Source: Comamonas endophytica
GTDB taxonomy: Bacteria > Pseudomonadota > Gammaproteobacteria > Burkholderiales > Burkholderiaceae_C
DNA: 64,000 bases
Assembly: GCF_023634805.2 (NCBI RefSeq)
Contig: NZ_CP106883.1
Span: 1 to 64,000 of the forward strand
Direction: 5' to 3'
This document shows, one piece after another, positions 45,644-58,161 of the stretch (its first letter is position 1; each line of letters opens with the position of its first letter). Under the pieces are notes generated by a model. That model made no database searches. It had not been told where the DNA came from and was given only the letters and a program-made list of their open reading frames with translations. The translations under genes and the position numbers were made by a program.

Positions 45644-46993
45644 ATGCTTTCTTTTTCCAGACCCCACCCTGGGGTCAAGGGCCTGCGCGTGCATGCGTGG
45701 GCCGCGGTGGCGCTGAGCCTTGCCGCCATACCCGGGCTTGCCCAGCCCATGTCTGAACCGGCAACCGCAGCGCCATCGCCAATAGCTGCCGCGCCGGCAC
45801 CACCGGCACCGGCGCTCACCACCTTGCGCCAGGCTTTTGACGCTGCCTGGGCGCGCCAGCCGGAGGCGGCAAGCGCCGCGCAATACCGCAATGCCGCCCA
45901 GGGCCGCCAATCGATCGCCAATGGCTGGACGCCTGAGCCGCCAGCGCTGGAGCTGGCCACCAAGACCGACCGCTGGCACCGTGACGAAGGCAGCGCCGAG
46001 CTGGAGGTCGGCGTCGCCGTGCCGCTGTGGCTGCCTGGCGAGCGTGGCCGCGCGCAGGCGCTGGCCCAGGCCGAATTCGATGCACTCGACACGCGCCAGG
46101 CCGCGGCGCGCCTGCGCCTGGCGGGCGCCTTGCGCGAGGCCTGGTGGCAGCTGCAGCGCGCGCAGCTCGACGTCGCCCAGGCCCAAGCCCGGCAGGGCAG
46201 CGCGGCCCAGCTGGCCGCGGATGTGGCCCGCCGCGTCAAGGCCGGTGAACTGGCCCGCGCCGATCAGCACCAGGCCGATGGCGCGGTAGCCGCGGCCGAG
46301 GCCGAGCTGGCCGAAAGCCAGGCCCAGCGGGCCGTGCATGAGCAGACGCTGCGCACGCTGGTGGCCCAGCCCGTGGGCGCACAAAGCGAAGCGCCCGAGG
46401 CATTGCCGCCGGGCGCATTGGTGGACGCCTCCAGCCATGCCCAGGCCGACGCGCTGGCTGCCGAGCATCCCGCGCTGCGCGAAGCCCAAGCCAGGCTGCA
46501 GGTGGCCGAGCGTGCGCAGCAACTGGCCGTGGCGCAAACGCGCGCCAATCCCGAACTGACCGTGGCCACCACGCGCGAGCGGGGAGCGCGCGGCGAACGC
46601 TACGCCCGCACGGTCACGGTGGGCGTGCGCATCCCGTTGGGCTCCAGCGGCGTGCGCCTGAGCAGGGCCGCCACCGCCGCCGCCGAGCTGCTGGCGGCAC
46701 AGAACCAGCTGGAGCTGGAGCGTCTGCGCATTGCCGGCGAGGTGGCCAGCGCCCGCGCCCGGCTGACCGGCGCGCGCACGGCCGCCGAGGCCGCCGAGCG
46801 CCGCGCGACGCTGGCGCGCGAAACCCAGGCGTTTATCGGCAAGGCGTTCCGCGCTGGCGAAATTGACCTTCCCAACCGCCTGCGCGTGGAGCTGGAGGCG
46901 GCCGATGCCGAGCGCCAGTCCGCCATTGCCCGGCTGTACATCAACCAGGCGCTCTCCTCCCTGCACCAGGCCCTGGGCCTGCTTCCGCAATGA
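45644..46993 (+). CDS. czcC: CzcC-like outer-membrane efflux factor
   Basis: A 449-residue TolC-superfamily protein. Signal peptide to about residue 34 (IPGLAQP). It is Ala/Gln/Arg-rich with long helical coiled-coil segments, and the repeated outer-membrane-factor motif is seen in LEVGVAVPLWLPGERGRAQA and TVGVRIPLGSSGVRLSRAAT. It forms the outer-membrane duct of the RND pump. Its stop overlaps the next start by ATGA. Confidence 0.9.
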   Translation: MLSFSRPHPGVKGLRVHAWAAVALSLAAIPGLAQPMSEPATAAPSPIAAAPAPPAPALTTLRQAFDAAWARQPEAASAAQYRNAAQGRQSIANGWTPEPPALELATKTDRWHRDEGSAELEVGVAVPLWLPGERGRAQALAQAEFDALDTRQAAARLRLAGALREAWWQLQRAQLDVAQAQARQGSAAQLAADVARRVKAGELARADQHQADGAVAAAEAELAESQAQRAVHEQTLRTLVAQPVGAQSEAPEALPPGALVDASSHAQADALAAEHPALREAQARLQVAERAQQLAVAQTRANPELTVATTRERGARGERYARTVTVGVRIPLGSSGVRLSRAATAAAELLAAQNQLELERLRIAGEVASARARLTGARTAAEAAERRATLARETQAFIGKAFRAGEIDLPNRLRVELEAADAERQSAIARLYINQALSSLHQALGLLPQ

Positions 46994-47592
46994 AACCGGC
47001 CCCCATGACGCGCACCCCTTTCCGCATCCCCTCCATGACCCACTTCTTTTCCCCATCGCCGCGCGCGCTGTGCGCCGGCCTGTCCATGGCAGCGGCGCTG
47101 CTGCTCTGCGCTCCCGCGCAGGCCGATGAAGGCCATGACCATGGCGAAGTGCCGGCGGCGGCCAGCGGCCCGGCGCTGCCCCGCTTCAGCGCAAGCTCGG
47201 AGCTGTTCGAGCTGGTCGGTGTGCTCGATGGCAAGCAACTGACCCTGTACCTCGACCATGCACCTACCAACGCCCCGGTGAAGGATGCAACCCTGGAGCT
47301 GGAAATCGGCAACCACAAACTGCAGCCCCAGGCACATGGCGAGGGACAGTTCGAAGCCACGCTCGAGCAGCCTCTGCCCGAAGGCCTATCGCCCGTCACG
47401 GCCACGGTGACCGCCAGCAACGACAGCGATCTGCTGGCCGGCGAGCTCGACATCCACGGCGACACGCATGCCGAAGCCCGCCATGCCCATGGCTGGAAGG
47501 AATATGCCCTCTGGGGCCTCGGCGGCATCGCCGTCCTCGCCCTGGCGGTGGCCGCCCTTCGCCTGGCGCGCAAGAAGGCAGGTGCCGCATGA
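46990..47592 (+). CDS. Periplasmic protein with C-terminal membrane helix, czc-associated
   Basis: A 200-residue protein, coupled by ATGA to both czcC before and czcB after. After a signal peptide ending APAQA it begins DEGHDHGEVPAA, a likely metal-binding motif that the next gene repeats (DEGHDHGDAPAA). It has a beta-rich middle domain, a His-rich stretch (HGDTHAEARHAHG), and one C-terminal helix (LWGLGGIAVLALAVAALRL). It looks like a metal chaperone or an adaptor-like subunit; the function is unproven. Confidence 0.8.
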   Translation: MKPAPMTRTPFRIPSMTHFFSPSPRALCAGLSMAAALLLCAPAQADEGHDHGEVPAAASGPALPRFSASSELFELVGVLDGKQLTLYLDHAPTNAPVKDATLELEIGNHKLQPQAHGEGQFEATLEQPLPEGLSPVTATVTASNDSDLLAGELDIHGDTHAEARHAHGWKEYALWGLGGIAVLALAVAALRLARKKAGAA

Positions 47593-48755
47593 AGCTGCGC
47601 ACCCTGGCCCATCCCTTCCATTTCCTCCATTTCCGCCCGATGAACCTGCGCCTTTGCACGCTGGCCGGCCTGCTCGCCGCTGCCCTCCTCGTCAACTCGC
47701 CGGTCCTGGCCGATGAAGGCCATGACCATGGCGATGCACCCGCCGCAACGAATGCCAACGGCCCGCAGCGCCTGCCCGACGGCAGCGTGTTCCTGCCCAA
47801 GCCGGCCCAACGCCAGATGGCGATTCGCACCGCTCCAGGCGCGCAGCGCTCGCTGCCGCGCGCGGTGGAGCTCAATGGCCTGGTCTTGATGGACCCGAAT
47901 GCCGGTGGCAAGGTGCAGGCCATGGTGGCCGGCCGCCTGCAGGCCGGCCCGCGCGGCCTGCCCGCCATTGGCCAGGCCGTGCGCAAGGGCGAGCTGCTGG
48001 CCTATGTGCAGCCGGCCACCAGCAGCCTCGAACGCTCGGGCCAGCAGGCCCAGCTGGCCGAACTGCGCGCCGCCCGGCAACTGGCCGAAAAGCGCCTGGC
48101 ACGCCTGCGCGATCTGGCCGATACCGTTCCGCGCCGCGAGATCGAGGCGCTCGAAAGCGAAGTCGCGAGCCTGGGCGAACGCGCGCGCGCCGTCGGCACG
48201 GGGCTCGAGGGCCGCGACGCACTGGTGGCCTCGGCCTCCGGTGTGATCTCCGCGTCCCATGCCGTGGCCGGCCAAGTGGTCGATGCGCGTGAGCTGGTAT
48301 TCGAGATCGTCGATACCCAGCGCCTGCGCGTCGAGGCCCTGGCCTATGACACCGCGCTGGCCCAGGACGTGGCCGGCGCCTACCTGACCACCGATGGCGG
48401 CCAGCGCGTGGCGCTGACGCTGGTCGGTGCGGCGCGCAGCCTGCGCGAGCAGGCCCTGCCGATCCAGTTCCGCGCGCAAGGCGAGGGCTTGGGCCAGCTG
48501 GCCATCGGCCAGCCGGTACGGGTGGTCGTGCAGACGCGCAGCGAAGTCACGGGCGTGGCCGTGCCGGCCGCGGCACTGGTCAAGAATCCATCCAACCAGA
48601 CGATTGTCTGGGTGAAGACGGCGGCAGAACGCTTCGAGCCCCGCGTGGTGACCACCGCGCCGCTGGACGGCGCATCGGTCAGCGTGACCACAGGCCTCCA
48701 GGGGGGCGAGCGCATCGTCACCGAGAGCGCCAGCCTGATCAACCAAGTCCGCTGA
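47589..48755 (+). CDS. czcB: CzcB-like periplasmic adaptor (membrane fusion) protein
   Basis: A 388-residue RND adaptor. After the signal peptide the mature N-terminus is DEGHDHGDAPAA. The barrel-sandwich halves flank a helical hairpin (about residues 150-205, SLERSGQQAQLAELRAARQL and RREIEALESEVASLGERARA), and the C-terminal part has VPAAALVKNPSNQTIVWVKT and SVTTGLQGGERIVTESASLI. It bridges the inner-membrane pump and CzcC. An alternative start at 47640 gives a more usual signal peptide. Confidence 0.92.
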   Translation: MKLRTLAHPFHFLHFRPMNLRLCTLAGLLAAALLVNSPVLADEGHDHGDAPAATNANGPQRLPDGSVFLPKPAQRQMAIRTAPGAQRSLPRAVELNGLVLMDPNAGGKVQAMVAGRLQAGPRGLPAIGQAVRKGELLAYVQPATSSLERSGQQAQLAELRAARQLAEKRLARLRDLADTVPRREIEALESEVASLGERARAVGTGLEGRDALVASASGVISASHAVAGQVVDARELVFEIVDTQRLRVEALAYDTALAQDVAGAYLTTDGGQRVALTLVGAARSLREQALPIQFRAQGEGLGQLAIGQPVRVVVQTRSEVTGVAVPAAALVKNPSNQTIVWVKTAAERFEPRVVTTAPLDGASVSVTTGLQGGERIVTESASLINQVR

Positions 48756-48765
48756 GGAGCCACCC

Positions 48766-51885
<3,120 letters not shown>

Positions 51886-51932
51886 GCGCCATGCCTTTCC
51901 CATCCCTTCCCTACGCACCCAGGAGAGCCTTT

Positions 51933-52325
51933 ATGCACACCCGCATCACCACCCTTCTCGCAGGCATCGCGCTTGCCTTCGGCACCGCCGCCTATGCGGC
52001 CGGCGACCATGGCGCCGGCCATGATCACAAGCCCCTGCACGGCGGTGTAGTCGTCGAGGCCAGCGACATGGATTTCGAGCTGGTGGCCGCCGCCGGCGCC
52101 ATCAGCCTGTATATCCGCGATCACGGCAAACCGGCCCGCATCGAGGGCGCCAGTGCCAAGCTCACGCTGCTCAACGGCAAGGACAAGACCGAGGTCCAGC
52201 TGTTGCCCGCGGGCGACCGGCTGCAGGCCCAGGGTGACTTCAAGGCCGGGCCCGGCACCAAGGCCGTGGCCGCCGTGGCACTGCCCGGCAAGAAGCCCGT
52301 CAATGTGCGCTTTGCGCTGAAGTGA
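51933..52325 (+). CDS. Small exported His-rich protein of the czc operon
   Basis: A 130-residue protein with signal peptide MHTRITTLLAGIALAFGTAA (cleaved near YAA-GDH) and an N-terminal metal-binding run GDHGAGHDHKPLHGG. The rest is a small beta-sandwich-like domain. The start at 51933 follows AGGAG. It is 47 bp after czcA. Homologues accompany many proteobacterial czc/cus-like clusters; it probably binds the exported metal in the periplasm. Confidence 0.8.
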   Translation: MHTRITTLLAGIALAFGTAAYAAGDHGAGHDHKPLHGGVVVEASDMDFELVAAAGAISLYIRDHGKPARIEGASAKLTLLNGKDKTEVQLLPAGDRLQAQGDFKAGPGTKAVAAVALPGKKPVNVRFALK

Positions 52326-52326
52326 C

Positions 52327-52692
52327 ATGACCACGCGCTTTGCCCGCAACATCCGCCCGCATGTGAGCGCAGAACTGCGGGCGGCCAAGGCGGCCCTGCG
52401 CGCCGGCCAGACCCTGCAGGCGTTCTCCCACCTGGAGCGGGCCCACGTGCTGGGCCAAGCCTCCACGGTAGAGCATGTGCGCGTGCACTGGCGCATGCTG
52501 CTGTGGGGCCTGCGCCAGCGCAGCCTGCGTGAATGCCTGGGCCAGATCCTGCGCATCGTGGGCGCCGCCACCAAGACCGCCGCAGGCATGGTTCCACACG
52601 GCAACACGGGTGGCACCAACGTGAGCCCCTTGCGGCGCATGCCGGTTGCGCCTGACCTGCAGGCGGTGATTGACCAGGCTCGGCGGCACTAG
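52327..52692 (+). CDS. DUF3703 protein
   Basis: A 121-residue cytoplasmic protein: LRAGQTLQAFSHLERAHVLG, HVRVHWRMLLWGLRQRSLRE and HGNTGGTNVSPLRRMPVAPD are conserved in DUF3703 proteins, which occur mainly next to metal-resistance genes. Function unknown. It begins 1 bp after the previous stop and ends the czc operon; no czcD follows. Confidence 0.85.
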   Translation: MTTRFARNIRPHVSAELRAAKAALRAGQTLQAFSHLERAHVLGQASTVEHVRVHWRMLLWGLRQRSLRECLGQILRIVGAATKTAAGMVPHGNTGGTNVSPLRRMPVAPDLQAVIDQARRH

Positions 52693-52806
52693 GTTCGGGG
52701 GTCTTGTTTCCAGAGACTGAGATCTACGCCGCACCGGGCTGCTCGCCCCGCTTGGCCCGACGGCGTAACGGATACGGCGGATGAGAAAGAAGCCAAAGCA
52801 AACGCT

Positions 52807-53349
52807 CTATTTTGGCGTTGCCGATGAAGCCCAACGCATGATAGTGCGGCGCAGACGTTGCTGCTCATTCAGCTCAAGGGCGCGCATGCGCGGGATCAGC
52901 TCCAACACCTGCTCCAATGTGACCAGGCTGTGGACGAACATTGCGATGCAGAACTCCCGATCCTTGTCGCGGCCAGCCACCGCCTTGGACAACAGAAGGT
53001 CGGCGAGGTCCAGGCAGTAGCCGAGCTTGCCATCCGTGCCATGGCCCTGCACCCTGTGCACGCGGGTCATCCAGTCATAGGGAAGCACAGCCGTTTCGGG
53101 TCCTACGCCCTGAGCATAGTAGCCGTAGGTGTCATGGAACTGGGAGCCTTCGCCGATCGCACCGTCAATCTCCTCGGCAAGCTCGGGCCGCTGCAGAGGG
53201 TAGATATCCGCTTCGCGAGACGCCCGGAATTCTTCCGGCGCCGCAGGCAACGCCCCAAGGATGGACTGGCTGCCAACGATGATGAACTCATACTGTTGGG
53301 TGATATCGGCGCTGGCGCGGATGATGTGTTCAAGCTCGTCACGGGTCAT
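52807..53349 (-). CDS. DUF6036-like nucleotidyltransferase (possible toxin)
   Basis: A 180-residue protein: TQQYEFIIVGSQSILGALPA followed by READIYPLQRP fits a minimal nucleotidyltransferase fold (GS motif, then acidic D-x-Y), and DLADLLLSKAVAGRDKDREF is the downstream conserved helix. It overlaps the preceding XRE gene by 4 bp, which suggests a toxin-antitoxin-like pair in which this is the enzyme. The reaction is not known. Confidence 0.75.
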   Translation of the reverse strand: MTRDELEHIIRASADITQQYEFIIVGSQSILGALPAAPEEFRASREADIYPLQRPELAEEIDGAIGEGSQFHDTYGYYAQGVGPETAVLPYDWMTRVHRVQGHGTDGKLGYCLDLADLLLSKAVAGRDKDREFCIAMFVHSLVTLEQVLELIPRMRALELNEQQRLRRTIMRWASSATPK

Positions 53350-54023
53350 GTGGTCGTTTCGTTGATGCTATCTGCGCCCAGGAGGACACCCTTGCGCAAG
53401 GCGCGTACTTTGCCCAGGATCTCGGCCCTGACCTCGGCAGGCAAAACCAGCGTGAGCGGCGACGCCTGCCGAAGCTCCGCTGCGCGCTGGCTGCGGCCGA
53501 GCACCTTCTTCCACGACTTTGTCTTGAGGATCATGTCCCAGTCCTGCCACAAGCTTGTCGATCGTGTCGGGCCGCTGCTCAACCATCGCTGGACCGTGTC
53601 CTGGGCCTGCGCGAGCAATTGCGGATCGGAACGGACCATCTGTACAGCAGCTTCGTGCAAGGCAAGGCTTTGCAGGTCCTGCGCCTGGTGCTGGGCATCG
53701 TCGGTCGACACAGTAACGCTGACGGTCGGCCGCCGGCGCTGTGATCGAGCCCCAGCGCTTCCTGCGGGCGCCGCCTGGATGGCATCGCCCGCCAGCAAGG
53801 CAAGGTCACCGGCGATCCCCAGGATGGACATGACGCGCAGATAACTGCCCATTGATGGACCAGGATCACCGGCCTCGATCGCAGCAAGCGTGGTGCGTGA
53901 AAGCTGGGCATTTTTGGCGACTTCCACCATGGACAGCCCTTGGCCCTTGCGCAGCGCCTTCAGGCGATCCCCTAGCTGCAAAAGCAGCTGCCGTTCGAGA
54001 ACAATGGATGAAGCTTTCAGCAT
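53346..54023 (-). CDS. XRE-family regulator, possible antitoxin
   Basis: A 225-residue protein with an N-terminal helix-turn-helix (RLKALRKGQGLSMVEVAKNA and QLSRTTLAAIEAGDPGPSMG) and a long C-terminal domain of unknown type, LALHEAAVQMVRSDPQLLAQ then DWDMILKTKSWKKVLGRSQR. It is coupled by ATGA to the nucleotidyltransferase gene. The ATG at 54023 lies in an AT-rich promoter stretch. Confidence 0.8.
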   Translation of the reverse strand: MLKASSIVLERQLLLQLGDRLKALRKGQGLSMVEVAKNAQLSRTTLAAIEAGDPGPSMGSYLRVMSILGIAGDLALLAGDAIQAAPAGSAGARSQRRRPTVSVTVSTDDAQHQAQDLQSLALHEAAVQMVRSDPQLLAQAQDTVQRWLSSGPTRSTSLWQDWDMILKTKSWKKVLGRSQRAAELRQASPLTLVLPAEVRAEILGKVRALRKGVLLGADSINETTT

Positions 54024-54208
54024 TTGTTCAATATTTTATACAAATTCTTATCACATGAACAGAATTATGAACATTTGAACAAGGTGAACTATCAGGGATT
54101 TAGACCTGCCACTGCGCCGGTATTCGCAACAAGAGCGCCGCTAATAACTTCCCCTCCCCCGGCAAATATAGGCATAGGCGACCCGCATACCTGCAGCGCA
54201 GCATTACT

Positions 54209-54985
54209 TTAGTCCAGCGTGACCTTAGCTTTCTTGAGCAACCGGGCAAACCGCTCCTGCTCGGCGCGCATGAACTGTGCCGCGGTCTCGGACTGCCCAG
54301 TACGGTGTACTCGCCGCGGCGCGCAAACCGGCTTGCACTTCGGGATCGGAATAGGCGGCGACGATGGCATCGTGCAGACGCCGCACTTGCTGGTGGCAGG
54401 CCCTTGAGAGCCACCGCCACCACCCAGCCACTGACATCTACATGGTAAAACCCTGCTCGGCAATGGTGGGCACACCGGGCAGCGAAGCCATGCGTGTGCG
54501 CCCCGTGATGCCGATCACGCGCAGTGCATCGGACTGGATATAGGGCTGGGCCGTGCCCAGGGCCAGCACACCCATCTCCCCCTGCCCGCTCGGCAGATCG
54601 GCAGCCATCGGGCTCACTCCCTTGTAGGGAATGTGCCGCGCGGACACCTGCGCAGCGTCCAGAAACACTTCTGCCGCCAGATGGAAAATGGTGCCATTAC
54701 CCGAAGACGCGTAGTTCAGGTCTGCGGGCCTGGCCTTCATCAGCGCCTGCAACTCGCGGACATTGCGCGCCGCCGCCTTCGGATGCACGCCCAGCACGAT
54801 GGGCACGCCGCCTACGATAGTCAACGGTGTTATGTCGTTCAGGCTGTCATAAGGCAGCTTCTTGAACACACTGGGGTTGACCGCATGATTGTTGGACAGA
54901 AAGGCAATGGTGTTGCCATCGGCGGCAGCCCTGACCAGCGCCTCCGTGCCCGAGATGCCGCCCGCGCCCTACAGATTATCGACTA
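54209..54985 (-). pseudogene. Bug/TctC-family periplasmic receptor, decayed
   Basis: Parts of a Bug protein in order: GNTIAFLSNNHAVNPSVFKK, LPYDSLNDITPLTIVGGVPI, NYASSGNGTIFHLAAEVFLD, SLPGVPTIAEQGFTM in one frame, then after frameshifts the C-terminal AAQFMRAEQERFARLLKKAK ending at 54209. The signal peptide and first domain are missing; similarity stops near 54985, beside the Septu-like pair. This is a chromosomal-type catabolic gene remnant typical of Burkholderiales, showing past recombination with a chromosome. The interval 54024-54208 holds no gene. Confidence 0.8.
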
Positions 54986-54991
54986 CAACCG

Positions 54992-55684
54992 CTAAGAACC
55001 AATTAAATTCTCCATCTGCTTCATCGAATTAACTTTAGTCGCTTTATTGAACAATCCTGAAAGTAGGCTTAGCAATGAGGCTCTCGTATTCAAGTCTTCA
55101 GTCTCCGTTATCTCGGTTACAACCTTCAACATCAAAAAATCGTAGCCATCAGCTGATGAATTAATATCAGCCAGCTTTAAAAAGAACCTACTTAATCCGC
55201 AATAATCATACGTCTTAAGGCCTTTATTAGTTCGAGGAAAATAAAATTCTCCTTCAGACACAACATTAATATGTGTGTCGTAGTCATCAAAATGTGGATG
55301 GAAAATCAAGAAAGCATCCTTATTACTCGGGTACTTTTTTAATCTCTTATTAACTAGGGTATTTTTGTCGCTTTTATGATTATTGCAATCTTTACAAGCA
55401 ATGCAAAGATTGTTCCCAAGGAGCATCCACTCTGGCCGTAGATTCTTGGGCACGATATGCTCTAAATCCCATGCTGAATTGTTTTCCACAACAATTCTCT
55501 GGCGGCAATATACGCAAGTATAATTCTGATTAACTTTATAGTGATCTTTAACGAATTTTTTATACTTCTGAAGATCTCCATTTTCTTCGGCATCCCAATA
55601 GGATGGACGAAAATTATTGACATCTGTAGAAAAATCAGAACAAAACTCTTTTAATTCATCACTAAGCTCCGGAGCTTTAAGCAT
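54992..55684 (-). CDS. ptuB: HNH endonuclease, PtuB-like (Septu)
   Basis: A 230-residue HNH nuclease. The zinc/HNH core is YTCVYCRQRIVVENNSAWDL, EHIVPKNLRP and NNLCIACKDCNNHKSDKN: CxxC, LEHIVPK with catalytic His, CKDCN and the final N/HK. Together with the upstream ATPase this is the two-gene arrangement of Septu anti-phage systems. ATG 55684 is chosen; an in-frame start at 55702 is possible. It overlaps the ATPase gene by 8 to 26 bp. Very AT-rich relative to neighbours, so recently acquired. Confidence 0.85.
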   Translation of the reverse strand: MLKAPELSDELKEFCSDFSTDVNNFRPSYWDAEENGDLQKYKKFVKDHYKVNQNYTCVYCRQRIVVENNSAWDLEHIVPKNLRPEWMLLGNNLCIACKDCNNHKSDKNTLVNKRLKKYPSNKDAFLIFHPHFDDYDTHINVVSEGEFYFPRTNKGLKTYDYCGLSRFFLKLADINSSADGYDFLMLKVVTEITETEDLNTRASLLSLLSGLFNKATKVNSMKQMENLIGS

Positions 55685-57176
55685 AGAGCCGCTCCCTGGC
55701 ATAAACCTTCAGCGCCTTACCAAGAATTACCAGAAGCTGTTTTGTAGGATCATCATCTTTTAGCTTATCCTCCAAAGTTAATAGCTTTTCAAAATTATAC
55801 ATTTGTTCTTTGTCCAACAATCTACCAGAACTTAAATCCGACAAAGCAATTGCCACTTGCTTAAGTAAGTACTCGTTTCGATAGCCTGGAGCATGGAACA
55901 CAGTTGCCAACTGAAAGTCGGCAGATTTCTTCGAGAATTCACTCGAATTAGTCAACAAACTCTCACCAATATCAATAACAAAAGAATTTCCATCGTGCAG
56001 ATTAGAAATAATTTGCGGAGAATGTGTTGCTAAAATGAAATGACATTCTGAAAAATCGGAGAATGACTCAATCAACAAACTTATATACCGCTCTTGCCAA
56101 GACGGATGAAGACATATTTCAGGCTCATCGATAAGGATTAGCGACCCATTTTTAATATATGCAGCAATTCCCAAAAGCGATATGAGGACCGATTGTTCGC
56201 CAGAGCTCGCAGAGGAGAGATTTATCACTCTCTTAGTGTTTATCTTTCTAACACCAAACTTTTTCAAAATTAATATTCCGTTATTTACGAAATCACTAAT
56301 TCTCAATGAAAGCAACTCACAGAATAAATCACCACCGCCTAAAACCAATTTGCCTTTAGACAAACCAATAATAATACTTGAATTAAATTCAAAATTTTTA
56401 ATTATTGTTAGAAATTCTACGAAATCAAATATCCCAAATTCGCACAAAGAGATAAAAAAACTCTCTGTTAATCTTATATCTCTTGTTTTATGAGTAGTCT
56501 TAACGTTTTTAAGACCCTCAAATATAAAATCTGCCTCTATGATTTTTCGATGTTCTAAAGACAGACCCTCCTTCAGTGCGGATGCTATGTCATCGACTCT
56601 TCCGTCGAACTCTCTCAAAACAGCATTAAAACCATCCGTATTGCCGACCATTTCAAACAATCTAACGCAGTTAATAAATTGAGGCGAAAATTTAAAATCC
56701 AATTCAATAGAATCAGAATAACCAAGGTATTTTAATACTTGGCCGCATATTTTCGCCCTACTTTCATCCTGAAAAATTTCACCAAAAAGATCACCAATGA
56801 CCCTTGCCATGTGAGTGAACCCCACATTCTCTCCAGAAATTCCACGAATTCCTAAATATTTATAATCTTTATAAAGATTATTGCTTCTCTTTATTACAGG
56901 AAATTTATCGAAAGGACTCACAGAGGAGACGATGACCTTAGAAAATTCCGAAGAATAATTAGGATCTAAATTTCTTGAGATATCTTTTAATCTCTCATTT
57001 TTAGAAGAAGCTGGCAAGGCGTCTATTCCAGCGGCATTTATAGCGATTGCGCCTAACAACCTGCTTTTTCCTACTCCATTAACCCCAACAAGCACGGAAA
57101 AAACATTACCTCTCTTTATCTTCAAATCTCCAATTAGATTTACGACATTACCCCTATAAGAGCAAGAATGAAGCAC
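55677..57176 (-). CDS. ptuA: AAA/SMC-like ATPase, PtuA-like (Septu)
   Basis: A 499-residue ATPase of the OLD/ABC-like group. Walker A is VLVGVNGVGKSRLLGAI near residues 26-40, the signature is INLSSASSGEQSVLISLLGI, Walker B SLILIDEPEICLHPSWQERY with the D-loop region, and the H-loop ILATHSPQII. In Septu the ATPase complexes with PtuB and triggers DNA cleavage when phage is sensed. It could also belong to a related retron- or RloA-like ATPase/HNH pair; no reverse transcriptase is present. Codon use is strongly AT-biased. Confidence 0.88.
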   Translation of the reverse strand: MLHSCSYRGNVVNLIGDLKIKRGNVFSVLVGVNGVGKSRLLGAIAINAAGIDALPASSKNERLKDISRNLDPNYSSEFSKVIVSSVSPFDKFPVIKRSNNLYKDYKYLGIRGISGENVGFTHMARVIGDLFGEIFQDESRAKICGQVLKYLGYSDSIELDFKFSPQFINCVRLFEMVGNTDGFNAVLREFDGRVDDIASALKEGLSLEHRKIIEADFIFEGLKNVKTTHKTRDIRLTESFFISLCEFGIFDFVEFLTIIKNFEFNSSIIIGLSKGKLVLGGGDLFCELLSLRISDFVNNGILILKKFGVRKINTKRVINLSSASSGEQSVLISLLGIAAYIKNGSLILIDEPEICLHPSWQERYISLLIESFSDFSECHFILATHSPQIISNLHDGNSFVIDIGESLLTNSSEFSKKSADFQLATVFHAPGYRNEYLLKQVAIALSDLSSGRLLDKEQMYNFEKLLTLEDKLKDDDPTKQLLVILGKALKVYARERLYA

Positions 57177-58161
57177 TATATTTCACCTCTAAAATTTACA
57201 AAAAACCTTTAAAGCCGCAAATTTAATTATTAGCAGTGCAATTTATTATTAATCATCTGCCATCAATTCTATGGCTAACAATATTCGATTTACCATGTTT
57301 TTATCCTACTGTGATATATCTTAACAGCGAAACTTTAAAAGCAATATTTTTAATATTAAGACCTCTCGAACAACTTCACTACGTTATGAAAAGATCACAG
57401 CTCTAGCCTAACTGCTTATTTGTAGGAAATAATAAACGACAAACGTCAAAAAGTGCGAACTACCGTAAGAGCGAGTTTCGTGTATCCACTCACTTAGCGA
57501 ATGAAGCCATACTGCCCCTTTGCCGGCCAGACACATCTGGGCTCAAGTTCAAGATCATTCGTGCATGGGGTTCATTCCACTTGAGATCAATGAGCATCTT
57601 CCTTGAATCTTCTGTAAAGCCAGGCTCTGGATGGCTAGCGCACGTATAGATATCTTCTTTTACGCCTCACATGCAGTGCTCAACCCGAACATCTCGTGAT
57701 TAAACGACACACACCACAATGAGGGATATGATGCGTCGATAAATTTGAATTAAATTATTGGTAGCAAAAAGAGCCTAAGGAAATGAGCTTTGCAGGAATG
57801 TTTTCGGGGCGAAAGATTTGGCACGAAGGTCGTGCCATACGCGGCTTATCGAGACTTATGCATAGGTATGGCCAAGCCACCAAAACCTGATCACTCCTGT
57901 CCCGCGTTTGCACATGCAAGCCTACGCGTTCCTGTCGGAGGTGAGCAAGCCGACTTGGAACGTGCCATAAGCAACCCAACTGCATTTGGTGACAGGCTCC
58001 TTAAGCCTGTACTGAGTCATTCGATGCCGGCGGGTTGAGTGCCCCCGCCACTGCAATCATCGGACATTCGTCCGGGAGTTGTGTATAAATCGCGATCAGC
58101 ACCAAAAGCAGGGATGCGAGGCGCAATGGCAGAAGCTGACCAGCAGCGGTTGACTGCGAAG
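57177..58161. other. Long interval without a confirmed gene
   Basis: AT-rich upstream flank of ptuA to about 57430, then mixed sequence. A minus-strand frame at about 57660-57487 (KEDIYTCASHPEPGFTEDSR, KMLIDLKWNEPHARMILNLS) looks like the C-terminal end of a lost protein but I cannot name it. It also contains the right copy of the 23-bp direct repeat. Short frames after 57750 show no family likeness. Confidence 0.5.
57700..57722 (+). repeat. 23-bp direct repeat, right copy
   Basis: Identical to 39210-39232, 18,490 bp away in the same orientation. The flanks differ on both sides. Confidence 0.85.

Noticed and set aside
45155..47056. 633-codon minus-strand frame
   Set aside because: It is antisense to czcI, czcC and the next gene; a high-GC artefact.
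55677..57176. Retron-type ATPase/HNH context considered
   Set aside because: No reverse transcriptase or msr/msd-like structure was found near the pair.
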